From BM520 sp964474455 (GTDB lineage Bacteria; Bacteroidota; Bacteroidia; Bacteroidales; BM520): 64,000 nucleotides of DNA. Positions 1 to 9,703 of this stretch are shown here, in pieces. The first letter of the stretch is position 1. Every line of letters starts with the position of its first letter. A program made the position numbers and the translations under genes. The stretch spans positions 1 through 64,000 of the forward strand of contig CAYYSU010000007.1 of NCBI GenBank assembly GCA_964474455.1, given 5' to 3'. A model generated the notes under the pieces. The model was not told the DNA's origin. It saw only the letters and a list, made by a program, of their open reading frames with translations, and made no database searches.

Positions 1-315
1 CCGGCCAACATCGTTGTTGAGTGCCAGGAGACACGTTCTCAGCAACAAAACAGAGAGAAAGCTATACGTATGCTCAAATCACAGCTATACGAAATAGAAC
101 TAAGAAAAAAACAGGAAGCACAGTCTGAAATAGAAGACAATAAGAAAAAAATCGAATGGGGATCGCAAATACGATCTTATGTTATGCATCCATACAAAAT
201 GGTCAAAGATCACAGAACATCGCACGAAACAAGTAATGTACAGGCCGTAATGGATGGCGACATTGATGACTTCCTAAAGACTTACCTCATGGAGTTTGGC
301 GGAGAGTTATTATAA
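1..315 (+). CDS. prfB: Peptide chain release factor 2, C-terminal fragment
   Basis: The reading frame is open from the first base and ends with TAA at 313-315; the N-terminal part lies outside the window. The visible 104 residues match the end of bacterial RF2, which recognises UGA and UAA stop codons on the ribosome. Seen here: the conserved segment VVECQETRSQQQNREKA that follows the GGQ-containing domain (the GGQ itself is outside), then HPYKMVKDHRT and the closing ETSNVQAVMDGDIDDF helix typical of RF2 rather than RF1. ruvA starts 17 bases downstream on the same strand. Because the gene is cut by the window edge, the RF2 programmed frameshift site cannot be assessed. Confidence 0.93.
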   Translation, partial: PANIVVECQETRSQQQNREKAIRMLKSQLYEIELRKKQEAQSEIEDNKKKIEWGSQIRSYVMHPYKMVKDHRTSHETSNVQAVMDGDIDDFLKTYLMEFGGELL

Positions 316-332
316 AGACAACAATTATTACT

Positions 333-917
333 ATGTACGAATATATAGAAGGAAAACTGATAACACTAAACCCCGATCACGCAATAGTGGAGACTGGTGG
401 TATTGGATATTTTATCAACATTTCTCTTAATACATTTTCTGCTCTCAAAAATCTACCTCAATGCAGACTTTTTATTCATTTTGTTGTAAGAGAGGATGCA
501 CAGATATTTTATGGCTTTGACACAACAGAGGAGCGATTGATATTCCGTGCTCTCATCTCTGTGAGTGGTATTGGTGCTAACACTGCCAGACTGGTGCTGA
601 GCAGCATGTCACCGGGAGAATTTGTAATGGCTATCTCCACAGAAGATGTGGAGGCGCTGAAAAAAATTAAGGGCATTGGTGCTAAGTCAGCTCAGAGAAT
701 GATTGTTGAATTGAAGGACAAAGTAGTAAAACTGGAAATTACAAGTGAAAATGTATCTACAGTGCACAATACCAGTCAAAATGAAGCGTTATCAGCATTG
801 ACAGCACTGGGATTTAATAAAACAGTAGCAGAAAAAGCTGTCCAACGCGTATTAAAAGTTACAGATAGTAGTGCTTCAGTGGGAGTTATTGTCAAGGAAG
901 CACTTAAAATACTGTAA
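333..917 (+). CDS. ruvA: Holliday junction branch migration complex subunit RuvA
   Basis: A 194-residue protein of normal RuvA length. RuvA binds four-way DNA junctions as a tetramer and loads the RuvB motor for branch migration in recombination repair. The N-terminal OB-fold starts MYEYIEGKL and contains the GGIGYFI turn. Two helix-hairpin-helix motifs follow: ISVSGIGANTARLVLS near residues 75-90 and KKIKGIGAKSAQRMI near residues 110-125. The C-terminal domain III (about residues 148-194) that contacts RuvB is present. The order prfB - ruvA - sprA - gcvH places it in the neighbourhood that carries sprA in many Bacteroidota. Confidence 0.96.
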   Translation: MYEYIEGKLITLNPDHAIVETGGIGYFINISLNTFSALKNLPQCRLFIHFVVREDAQIFYGFDTTEERLIFRALISVSGIGANTARLVLSSMSPGEFVMAISTEDVEALKKIKGIGAKSAQRMIVELKDKVVKLEITSENVSTVHNTSQNEALSALTALGFNKTVAEKAVQRVLKVTDSSASVGVIVKEALKIL

Positions 918-957
918 CAAAACTAAAAAGCCGTGGCAGCGATTTCGGGAAATACAT

Positions 958-965
958 TATCTTTG
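958..965 (+). promoter_or_regulatory. Candidate -7 promoter element upstream of sprA
   Basis: TATCTTTG matches the Bacteroidota -7 consensus TAnnTTTG exactly and lies in the 142-base gap between ruvA and sprA. No good -33 TTTG is visible at the usual distance. Transcription from here would leave a leader of roughly 90 bases before the sprA start. Confidence 0.45.
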
Positions 966-1059
966 CCCGCTGAATTTATTATTATGTGTTGGAAAAGGCT
1001 TTACATCATTGTGTTGTGTAAGCTTTTAATTAGTAACAAAAAAAACATCTGACAGCAAT

Positions 1060-4000
1060 TTGAAGGGGCGAAAAAAATATATCTGTCTGTTTAGTCTTAT
1101 TATATCAGTATCTTCACTGGTATTATCTAAAAACATGGCATATGCTGCCAAAGAGTTTATCCCGTTTATTCCTCAGGCATCGCCTGATAGTACATACACA
1201 CCAGATTCCACATTAATTTTCCCTTTTGGTGATGAGTGGGGCTATCCAACTATACCCAAAGATGAGAGTGGACTTTACCTTAAAGATCCTCCCAACATCA
1301 CCAGTGATGTGGAGTATGATCCGGAGACCAACCAATACATACTTCACCGCAGAGTAGGAAATATGGAATACCGAAATCCTGTGAAGATGGATTTTGAAGA
1401 GTATTTGGAATATAATGAGCGGCAGTCTGTTCATAAATATTGGCGGGAGCGCTCGGCACAGAGCGGCCAGGATATGCGTACCGGATTGATTCCGGAATTC
1501 CGTATTAGTGGTGAAGCCTTTGACAGAATCTTCGGTAGTAACACCATCGAGGTAAGGCCTCAGGGCTCTGCAGAGCTGATATTCGGGGTGCTCTCAAACA
1601 GACGCGACGATCCTGCTCTTGATGTACGACAACGACGTACCACTAACTTCGACTTCCAGATGAAGATACAAATGTCGGTGATGGCGAAAATTGGTGATAA
1701 AATAGAGTTTAATACCAACTATAACACAGAAGCAACATTTGATTTTGAGAATAAACTCAAACTGGCTTATGAAGGTAAAGAGGATGAAATCATCCAGCTT
1801 ATCGAAGCCGGTGATGTGACACTGCCCCTTAACAGTACACTCATAACAGGTAGTCAAAGCCTTTTTGGTATAAAAACCAAGCTACGCTTTGGCCGCGCCA
1901 CAGTAACAGCAGTCTTTTCGGAACAGGAGAGTGAAACGCAAAACATCAGCGTTCAGGGTGGAGCTCAAACCACTGAATATAGCCTAAAAGCTGATGATTA
2001 TGAAGAGAATAAACACTTCTTCCTGTCGCAATATTTCCGTGATAATTATGAAAAAGCTCTCTCCACACTTCCTATCATATCATCAAATGTAAATATTACC
2101 AAGATAGAAGTATGGGTGACTAATATTGGTGCTGCAAACACTGAAAACCGTAATATTATTGCTTTTTCCGACATTGGTGAGTACAATGCATATAACACCA
2201 ACATCTTATCCAACGGCAATAACCGTTTCCCTGATAATGAATCCAACTCTATGCTTTTTGACTTGGACACCAACCAAATCAGAAATATAAATACTGCATA
2301 TAATTATCTTTTAAACAACAGCCTTGATTTCACACAGGGAATAGATTTTGAAAAAGTTGAGAATGCAAGAAAGCTCTCGCCATCAGAATTCACCTTCAAC
2401 TCATCACTTGGTTTTATCTCACTTAATACCTCGCTAAACTCCGACCAGGTGCTTGCTGTTGCTTATCAATACACTGTAAATGATGCCATTTACCAGGTTG
2501 GTGAATTCTCCGATCAGGGTATTATAAGCCCTAACACACTGATGGTAAAACTACTACGAAGCACCACTATCAACACAAAAATTCCCATGTGGGATTTGAT
2601 GATGAAAAATGTGTATTCTATTGGTGCTTACCAGGTTAACAGAGAAGATTTTATCCTTAATATCTTATACGCCGGAAACAATAATGGCGTGCCCACAGGT
2701 TATCTTACTGAAGGCCCGGAAGATGTACAAGGAGTACCCCTATTAAGGGTTCTGAATCTTGACAACCTCGACCAACAGCTTAACCCGCCTCATGACGGAG
2801 CGTTTGACTTCATCGACAATGCAGCCACCAACGGTGGTACAATAAACTCCGCCAATGGACGAATATTCTTTACTGTCCTGGAGCCATTCGGGTCATATCT
2901 CAGATCAAAACTCACCGATGATATTGCAAATAAATATTGTTACGACTCGCTTTACTCGCTTACCAAAACCGGGGCACGACAATATCCTGACAAAAACAAG
3001 TTTTATATTGAGGGGATGTACAAATCCTCCAGCGGATCGGAAATCAACCTCAATGCATTTAATATCCCTCAAGGATCTGTAAAAGTAACAGCAGGTGGCA
3101 CCCAGCTTACCGAAAACGTACAATATACTGTTGATTATACTCTTGGCCGTGTAACAATTATTGACGAGGGGATTCTGAATTCAGGTACTCCTATCAATAT
3201 CTCTTTGGAGAATAACAGTATGTTTGCCATTCAAACACAGACACTGGCAGGTTTCCATGTTGATTACAATGTTAACGACAACATGAACCTTGGTGCCACC
3301 CTTCTCAACCTGCATGAGCATCCCATCACACAAAAAACAAACTACGGCGACGAGCCAATCTCAAATACTATCTGGGGTATCGACCTTCAATACCAGAAGG
3401 AATCACCTTTCATAACCAAGATGGTGGATCTTCTTCCATTCTATAGCACAAAAGTACCTTCCATGGTTAGTGTGGATGGTGAATTTGCACACTTCATCCC
3501 GGGTCACAGCAAGGCCATTGGCAGCAGCGGAACATCATATATAGATGATTTTGAAGGTAGTAAATCTACCATCGATCTGAAAAATATTGGAACATGGTTT
3601 CTTGCAAGTACTCCTGCCAACAGACCCGAGTATTCCTCCGGAACCCTGGAGTATGGTTTTAACAGGGCAAAGCTCGCATGGTATATTATTGATCCTCTAT
3701 TTTATCAGAAGCAAGGCAACCTGAAGCCTCCCAACATAAGCAACGAGGAGCTTTCCAACCATTACGTTCGTATGGTTAGAGAGAAAGAGGTGTTCCCAAA
3801 TGCCCAGGCACCAAACGGTCAGCAGATGAACCTGGCGGTATTTAATCTGGCATATTATCCGGATGAACGCGGGCCATACAACTTCACTGTTGACGGACTA
3901 GACACCGATGGCTCACTGTTGAACCCGCGTGAGAACTGGGGTGGCGCAATGAGAAAAATTGAAACCACTGACTTTGAGGCCACGAACGTTGAATACCTCG

Positions 4001-7000
4001 AGTTTTGGCTTATGGATCCCTTTGCCGACCCCGATGGTGACGGACCGCTGGAACCTATCAATAGCACTGGTGGTAAGCTCATGATCAACCTTGGTGATAT
4101 CTCAGAAGATATCCTTAAGGATTCAAGAAAATCATTTGAAAACGGCCTACCACTTAACGCAACAGATATTACTGATGTAGATACAACCATCTGGGGACGG
4201 GTTTCCACACTCCAGAACCTGGTAAACTCCTTTGATAACGATCCTAATGCCCGTCCTTTTCAGGATGTGGGATACGACGGACTGAGAAACGAAGATGAGC
4301 GTACATTCTTTGAAGAGTCATATATCAATAAACTTATTGATAGATTCGGAACCGTTGGCGCTCCAGCAGTACAGGCTGCTTATGAAGATCCTTCGGGTGA
4401 TGATTACCACTATTTCCGTGGATTCGATTATGATGCAGATGACAAGTACTCTTCTATTTTAGAGCGATACAAGCAGTTCAATGGCACTGACGGCAACTCC
4501 CCTACCCCTGAATCAACGGAAGAGCCTTATCCAACACTTGCTACAACAATTCCGAACATGGAAGATATCAACAAGGATAACACTCTCAGTGAATCAAATA
4601 ACTATTACGAATATGAAATCGATCTGCGTCCTGAGAATATGGAGATAGGTGAAAACTATATCTCTGATATTTATACTGCAAATGGTATAGTTCTGGATAA
4701 TGGCACCCGTGGTTCGGTCAATTGGTATCAGTTTAAAGTACCTGTCTCCAACCCGACACGTGTAATAGGTTCTATCCAGGATTTCACATCTATTCGTTTT
4801 ATCAGGCTCTTTATGACAGATTTCTCAGAGATGTGCGTGCTTCGTTTTGGAACCCTGGAGCTGGTTCGTGGAGAGTGGAGAAGATACAATTATGATCTTC
4901 TCTCTCCGGGAGAATACATCCCAAATGATATCACTAACGACACCCGACTTGATGTAAGCACAGTAAGTATTGAAGAAAATGGTGGCGCTACCGACCGTGT
5001 TCCTTATGTGCTGCCTCCCGGAATCCTGCGCGAAAAAAACATTAATACTACAAACCTTCAGGAAGAGAATGAGCAGTCTATGTCGATGACTATTTATGAT
5101 CTTATCGATGGCGATGCCAGGGCGGCATACAAAAACACAGATTTCGACTTCAGGCAATTCAAGACGATGAAGATGTTCATCCATGCTCAGGCTCTCTCCA
5201 GGGAAGATGATGCCCGTTATAGCGGAATTTCCGGTGCCTTAACAGTATTTCTACGCCTTGGAGCCGACTTCACAGAAAACTACTACGAATATGAGATTCC
5301 TATTGAGTTTACTCCATGGGGAACATCATCTGTTAATGATGAAATTATCTGGCCGGAGTCAAATATGATGGAGCTAAGTCTGGAGAGATTGGTAGAGGTA
5401 AAACAGAATCGCAATTCAAACATCAGTAATCCTGATGCCAACGTATCTTACAACACCCCATATTGGGAAAATGACGGTAAAAACAAGATCACTGTTGTGG
5501 GCACACCAAGCCTTAGCGACGTTCGTGTGATAATGCTGGGTGTGCGTAACCCTAAAAAGCAGCTTATTTCTGACCCTGATGACGGACTCCCTATGAGTGC
5601 GGAGATATGGATTAATGAACTTCGTATGACCGACTTCGATGAGTCCGGAGGATGGGCCGCCACAGCGCGTATGAATGCCAACCTTGCGGATCTTGGTAAC
5701 GTCTCAGTGTCGGGTTTATATAGCACTCCCGGATTTGGGTCTATAGAGAAAAAAGTTAATGAAAGAGCGCAGGAAACAACAATAAACTGGGACTTCGCCA
5801 CTAACGTAGAGCTTGGAAAATTCTTCAAGGAAGAGTCAGGGATAAAGATACCTATGCACTTCGATATCTCCGAATCGCGACTATCACCGGAATATAATCC
5901 CTTGGATCCTGATATCTATCTTAAAGATGACCTGGCACTCCTTGAACCGGCAGGACGCGACTCGCTGAAGAAAATGACTCAGGATTACACCATGCGTAAG
6001 AACATAAACTTTGTGAATGTTCGTAAGGATAGATCGGGTGGTATGAGAGAAGATGGTACCATGAGGGCTCCAATGCCCTGGGATGTCTCCAACTTCGACT
6101 TTACATACTCATATTCAGAAATATATCACAGAAACATTGATATTGAATATGATATAAGAAAACAGTACCGCGGTGGTGTAGGTTATAATTTCAGCACCCA
6201 GCCCAAACAGATAAAACCTTTTGGAAACATTAAATTCCTAAATAAAAAAGCCTTCGCCCTGATACGGGATTTCAACTTCTATCTACTGCCTAAGATGTTC
6301 TCTTTCAGAACTGATGTGGATAGACAGTTTACAGAGAAGAAACTTAGAAATAAAAGCCGTGGTGACATCATCATCGATCCGACATATATGAAGGATTTCG
6401 ACTGGACAAGGCTTTATAACCTGAAGTACGATGTGGCTCAATCCATAAAACTGGATTATTCTGCAAGTGCATTATCATACATTGATGAACCACCGGGATT
6501 ACCTCAAAGAGACAGCATCTATGATCAGATGAAGGGCTTAGGTACTATGAATAACTATAATCAAAATTTCAGCGTTAACTGGAATGTACCGATAAACAAG
6601 ATTCCTTTGATGAACTGGGTTGGGTTAACCACTCGTTATGATGCAACATACCGCTGGACGGCATCACCCCAATCAGTACAGTCTGTGTTAGGTAATACTG
6701 TTGAGAATTCACGTAATGCTACTGTTAATACTAATATCCGGCTCTCTTCTCTATACAAGAACATCCCTTACGTGAAGAACCTGGGAAATAAAAAAACCAG
6801 CAGAACCACCAAGGATCCCAGAAACAGCAGAACGCAAAGAACAAATCCTGATGATACGCCGCAAGCTGATTCACTAAAAAAAGATAAGCCACGAATAAAC
6901 TTCGTAAAAGAGGGTTTTGATGGTCTTTTAATGATGATATTCGGTGTTAAAGATGCCTCGCTGGCATATACTCGAAACAGTGGTAACCGCATGCCGGGCT

Positions 7001-8313
7001 TTATGCCAGAACCCAGTATTTTAGGCAATCGTACCACTGATTGGTCACCGGGAATGGATTATGTATTTGGGTTTAATCAGGATATAAGAGATCGCTCCGT
7101 AGCAAATGGATGGCTATCACAAGATACACTCAACAACAATCAATTTATAAATAACTTTTCTGAAAATATAAGCTATCGGGTAAACTATGAGCCATTCAAG
7201 AACTTCAGGTTTGAAATTACCGGTACCAAGCGGACATCAGAGAACTACAGCGAGATTTTCAAAGCCGACCCATACGGCCAATATCAGTCATACTCTGCAG
7301 CACGTAACGGATCGTACTCTGTCTCCATTATTACCTGGAACACAGCATTTGGCAACGATGAGTTGGAAGATAATATGTCGGCGAATTTCGAAAAGATGAA
7401 ATCCAGCCGCCTGGAAATAGCAACACGCATGGCCGAGCAGAATCCCAACTGGGTAAATGCCGGCAAACCGATGATGCAGGATAGTATCTCCGGACAAATG
7501 TACCCCGTAGGTTATGGCCCCACAAAACAGGATGTTCTTATCCCGGCATTCCTTGCAGCATATACCGGAACAGAAACATCTAGAATTGGAATGACATCAT
7601 TCCCTGTCATTCCTATGCCTAACTGGCGACTTACATGGAATGGACTTACTCAGATACCATGGATAAAGCAGTACTTTAGAAATATCAATATTTCACATAG
7701 TTATAAATCAACTTATAACATTGGGTCGTATCAAACAAACCTCTTATATGAAGAGCTATTTGGATATCCCGTAGCCATCGATGATGCAGGGAATTATATC
7801 TCTGAAAACCTGATGAATGTGGTCACTATATCCGAACAATTTGCTCCTCTTATCAACTTTGATATCACGATGGTAAACAGCCTTTTAGCGCGTTTTGAGA
7901 TTAAGAAATCAAGAAATCTTACTATGAGTTTTGCTAATAACCAGCTCACAGAAATTAAGAGTAGTGAATATATTGTTGGTTTGGGATACCGCTTTCAGGA
8001 TGTGGAATTCACCATACGGACTGTTGGTGGCACGGGCAAAAAAAGCCGTGTTAAAAGCGACCTCAATCTGAAGATTGACTTTTCTATGAGGGATAACAAA
8101 ACAATGCTACGCCGCTTGGATGAAGAGGTAAACCAGGCTTCTTCCGGCCAAAGGATCTTCTCTATTAATACATCGGCAGATTATCAGATGAACAGAAACC
8201 TTACTCTGCGGCTCTTCTACGATCAAACATTAACAAAACCACATATTGCAAGTCAGTATCCAAACTCTACGATCAATTCAGGTCTAAGTGTTAGGTTTAC
8301 TCTTGCTCAATAG
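1060..8313 (+). CDS. sprA: Type IX secretion outer-membrane translocon protein SprA (Sov)
   Basis: A 2417-residue protein, the size expected for SprA/Sov, the very large beta-barrel through which T9SS cargo crosses the outer membrane. The start used is TTG at 1060 (MKGRKKY), which gives a clean basic-hydrophobic signal peptide ending near NMAYA; no better ATG lies upstream in frame. Family hallmarks include the early SGEAFDRIFGSNTIEVRP segment followed by GSAELIFGV and long alternating beta-strand stretches up to the final strand SGLSVRFTLAQ, which ends in the aromatic/hydrophobic pattern of an outer-membrane protein. There is no internal stop or frameshift. Its position between ruvA and gcvH is the usual one. 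The giant sorted protein at 52590-57815 and the C25 peptidase at the window end are likely clients. Confidence 0.96.
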   Translation: MKGRKKYICLFSLIISVSSLVLSKNMAYAAKEFIPFIPQASPDSTYTPDSTLIFPFGDEWGYPTIPKDESGLYLKDPPNITSDVEYDPETNQYILHRRVGNMEYRNPVKMDFEEYLEYNERQSVHKYWRERSAQSGQDMRTGLIPEFRISGEAFDRIFGSNTIEVRPQGSAELIFGVLSNRRDDPALDVRQRRTTNFDFQMKIQMSVMAKIGDKIEFNTNYNTEATFDFENKLKLAYEGKEDEIIQLIEAGDVTLPLNSTLITGSQSLFGIKTKLRFGRATVTAVFSEQESETQNISVQGGAQTTEYSLKADDYEENKHFFLSQYFRDNYEKALSTLPIISSNVNITKIEVWVTNIGAANTENRNIIAFSDIGEYNAYNTNILSNGNNRFPDNESNSMLFDLDTNQIRNINTAYNYLLNNSLDFTQGIDFEKVENARKLSPSEFTFNSSLGFISLNTSLNSDQVLAVAYQYTVNDAIYQVGEFSDQGIISPNTLMVKLLRSTTINTKIPMWDLMMKNVYSIGAYQVNREDFILNILYAGNNNGVPTGYLTEGPEDVQGVPLLRVLNLDNLDQQLNPPHDGAFDFIDNAATNGGTINSANGRIFFTVLEPFGSYLRSKLTDDIANKYCYDSLYSLTKTGARQYPDKNKFYIEGMYKSSSGSEINLNAFNIPQGSVKVTAGGTQLTENVQYTVDYTLGRVTIIDEGILNSGTPINISLENNSMFAIQTQTLAGFHVDYNVNDNMNLGATLLNLHEHPITQKTNYGDEPISNTIWGIDLQYQKESPFITKMVDLLPFYSTKVPSMVSVDGEFAHFIPGHSKAIGSSGTSYIDDFEGSKSTIDLKNIGTWFLASTPANRPEYSSGTLEYGFNRAKLAWYIIDPLFYQKQGNLKPPNISNEELSNHYVRMVREKEVFPNAQAPNGQQMNLAVFNLAYYPDERGPYNFTVDGLDTDGSLLNPRENWGGAMRKIETTDFEATNVEYLEFWLMDPFADPDGDGPLEPINSTGGKLMINLGDISEDILKDSRKSFENGLPLNATDITDVDTTIWGRVSTLQNLVNSFDNDPNARPFQDVGYDGLRNEDERTFFEESYINKLIDRFGTVGAPAVQAAYEDPSGDDYHYFRGFDYDADDKYSSILERYKQFNGTDGNSPTPESTEEPYPTLATTIPNMEDINKDNTLSESNNYYEYEIDLRPENMEIGENYISDIYTANGIVLDNGTRGSVNWYQFKVPVSNPTRVIGSIQDFTSIRFIRLFMTDFSEMCVLRFGTLELVRGEWRRYNYDLLSPGEYIPNDITNDTRLDVSTVSIEENGGATDRVPYVLPPGILREKNINTTNLQEENEQSMSMTIYDLIDGDARAAYKNTDFDFRQFKTMKMFIHAQALSREDDARYSGISGALTVFLRLGADFTENYYEYEIPIEFTPWGTSSVNDEIIWPESNMMELSLERLVEVKQNRNSNISNPDANVSYNTPYWENDGKNKITVVGTPSLSDVRVIMLGVRNPKKQLISDPDDGLPMSAEIWINELRMTDFDESGGWAATARMNANLADLGNVSVSGLYSTPGFGSIEKKVNERAQETTINWDFATNVELGKFFKEESGIKIPMHFDISESRLSPEYNPLDPDIYLKDDLALLEPAGRDSLKKMTQDYTMRKNINFVNVRKDRSGGMREDGTMRAPMPWDVSNFDFTYSYSEIYHRNIDIEYDIRKQYRGGVGYNFSTQPKQIKPFGNIKFLNKKAFALIRDFNFYLLPKMFSFRTDVDRQFTEKKLRNKSRGDIIIDPTYMKDFDWTRLYNLKYDVAQSIKLDYSASALSYIDEPPGLPQRDSIYDQMKGLGTMNNYNQNFSVNWNVPINKIPLMNWVGLTTRYDATYRWTASPQSVQSVLGNTVENSRNATVNTNIRLSSLYKNIPYVKNLGNKKTSRTTKDPRNSRTQRTNPDDTPQADSLKKDKPRINFVKEGFDGLLMMIFGVKDASLAYTRNSGNRMPGFMPEPSILGNRTTDWSPGMDYVFGFNQDIRDRSVANGWLSQDTLNNNQFINNFSENISYRVNYEPFKNFRFEITGTKRTSENYSEIFKADPYGQYQSYSAARNGSYSVSIITWNTAFGNDELEDNMSANFEKMKSSRLEIATRMAEQNPNWVNAGKPMMQDSISGQMYPVGYGPTKQDVLIPAFLAAYTGTETSRIGMTSFPVIPMPNWRLTWNGLTQIPWIKQYFRNINISHSYKSTYNIGSYQTNLLYEELFGYPVAIDDAGNYISENLMNVVTISEQFAPLINFDITMVNSLLARFEIKKSRNLTMSFANNQLTEIKSSEYIVGLGYRFQDVEFTIRTVGGTGKKSRVKSDLNLKIDFSMRDNKTMLRRLDEEVNQASSGQRIFSINTSADYQMNRNLTLRLFYDQTLTKPHIASQYPNSTINSGLSVRFTLAQ

Positions 8314-8327
8314 CAGGAACATTTATA

Positions 8328-8357
8328 TTTGATTGTGATAAAAAAAATGTACTTTTG
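8328..8357 (+). promoter_or_regulatory. Promoter of gcvH
   Basis: TTTG at 8328-8331 and TACTTTTG at 8350-8357 are separated by 18 bases, matching the Bacteroidota housekeeping pattern TTTG - about 19 - TAnnTTTG. The predicted transcript start is near 8361-8364, about 25 bases before the gcvH ATG. This separates gcvH transcription from sprA. Confidence 0.65.
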
Positions 8358-8386
8358 ACGTCATATTAATTTTAAATACTAATACC

Positions 8387-8767
8387 ATGAACGTACCTGA
8401 TAATCTTAAATTCACAAAAGATCACGAATGGCTGAAAATTGAAGGCCACGAAGCTTTAATCGGTGTAACAGATTTTGCACAAAGCCAATTAGGTGATATC
8501 GTTTTCGTTGATGTTGATACTGAAGGCGAAACGCTGGAAAAAGAAGAAACTCTCGGCACAATAGAAGCTGTAAAAACAGTTACTGATGTTTATATGCCTA
8601 TTGCTGGTAAAATACTTGAATTCAACAGCAAACTGGAAGAAGAAGCTGAGCTTATCAATAAAGATCCTTATGGTGAAGGTTGGATTGTAAAAATCAAAAT
8701 CACCAACCCAGCAGATTTGGAAGAGCTCATCTCTGCTGAAGCTTATAAAGAACTTATCAGCGCATAA
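8387..8767 (+). CDS. gcvH: Glycine cleavage system H protein
   Basis: A 126-residue lipoyl-carrier protein, full length for the family. GcvH shuttles the aminomethyl group between the P, T and L proteins in glycine decarboxylation. The lipoylated lysine is K63 in the motif ETLGTIEAVKTV; the hydrophobic fold around VTDFAQSQLGDIVFVDV and the C-terminal PYGEGWIVKI segment are intact. The gene has its own promoter and a rho-independent terminator directly behind it, so it is a single-gene unit. No P, T or L protein genes are in the window. Confidence 0.97.
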   Translation: MNVPDNLKFTKDHEWLKIEGHEALIGVTDFAQSQLGDIVFVDVDTEGETLEKEETLGTIEAVKTVTDVYMPIAGKILEFNSKLEEEAELINKDPYGEGWIVKIKITNPADLEELISAEAYKELISA

Positions 8768-8777
8768 CACAATATTA

Positions 8778-8811
8778 AAAAACAGGTATCTATTAACAGG
8801 TACCTGTTTTT
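8778..8811 (+). terminator. Rho-independent terminator after gcvH
   Basis: An 11-base perfect stem (AAAAACAGGTA at 8778-8788 with TACCTGTTTTT at 8801-8811) starts 11 bases after the gcvH stop. The right arm itself supplies the T run. Confidence 0.75.
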
Positions 8812-8920
8812 GCAATATCTAAATACAGATCAACGTTATTATATAAGAAACAGAGGTATTCTTAAATTATTTATTCTGTTAAATTTTACTATAGGGATTC
8901 CTTTCTATCAAAAAAAATAG

Positions 8921-8928
8921 TAATTTAG
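8921..8928 (+). promoter_or_regulatory. Possible -7 element for the TonB-like gene
   Basis: TAATTTAG differs from TAnnTTTG at one base and lies 44 bases before the ATG at 8973, downstream of the gcvH terminator. No clear -33 element is seen, so this is tentative. Confidence 0.3.
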
Positions 8929-8972
8929 CATCGATTATGAGTAATTAGATAATACTTAACATTAAAAATATT

Positions 8973-9650
8973 ATGGAAGCTAAAAAGTCTCCTAAAGCAG
9001 ACCTGGAAAATAAGCGCATACTATTTCTCGAAATTGGTATGATAATTACGCTGGCAGTAGTTTTACTGGCTTTCGAATGGAGAAAATACGATGTTACAGT
9101 CGTTGAGATGGGAGCCCGTGAAGCTGTTGAGCAGGTTGAAGAGATTATTATCAACACCAAGCAGGAAGTTAAGCCACCGCCACCAAAACCTCCTCCAACC
9201 ACTACCGTTCTGAACATTGTGGAAGATGATGTGGAGATTGAAAATGAGCTTATCATTGACGTGGAAGCTGACGAAGAGATGGAGATAGAAGAATACGTGC
9301 CCATTGAAGTAGAAGAAGAAGAGGTTGAGGAAGAAGAGATTTTCCTGGTAGTTGAGCAGCAGCCTGAATTCCCCGGCGGAGAAAAGGCTCGTTTAACGTA
9401 TCTTTCTAATAACATTAATTACCCGCAGATGGCTCGCGAAAGCAATATACAGGGAACTGTTTATGTCTCTTTTGTTGTAGAACCTAATGGTAGTATTTCC
9501 AACGTAGCTATTATGAGACCTATCGGTGGTGGTTGTGACGAAGAAGCTATGCGCGTAGTACAAGAGATGCCTTCATGGATTCCCGGCAAACAGCGTGGTC
9601 GTGCTGTAAGGGTTCGTTTTACCATGCCTATTAAATTTACACTCCAATAG
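8973..9650 (+). CDS. TonB-family energy transducer
   Basis: A 225-residue inner-membrane protein that would couple the proton-motive force to TonB-dependent outer-membrane transporters. A short cytoplasmic segment is followed by one transmembrane helix at about residues 17-36 (ILFLEIGMIITLAVVLLAF). A proline-rich stretch PPPPKPPP and a very acidic linker rich in E/V span about residues 65-130. The C-terminal TonB domain starts around residue 135 with QQPEFPGGE and contains YPQMARESNIQGTVYVSFVV and the final RVRFTMPIKF strand. ExbB/ExbD genes are not adjacent. Which receptors it serves cannot be told. Confidence 0.9.
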   Translation: MEAKKSPKADLENKRILFLEIGMIITLAVVLLAFEWRKYDVTVVEMGAREAVEQVEEIIINTKQEVKPPPPKPPPTTTVLNIVEDDVEIENELIIDVEADEEMEIEEYVPIEVEEEEVEEEEIFLVVEQQPEFPGGEKARLTYLSNNINYPQMARESNIQGTVYVSFVVEPNGSISNVAIMRPIGGGCDEEAMRVVQEMPSWIPGKQRGRAVRVRFTMPIKFTLQ

Positions 9651-9675
9651 CAATATCTATTTTTATATAATACTC

Positions 9676-9703
9676 AAGCCGTCACAATATGACGGCTTTT
9701 TTT
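9676..9703 (+). terminator. Terminator between the TonB-like gene and uvrC
   Basis: A perfect 9-base stem (AAGCCGTCA, loop CAATA, TGACGGCTT) is followed by a T run. It lies 25 bases after the TonB-like gene and touches the stop codon of the convergent uvrC gene. Confidence 0.85.
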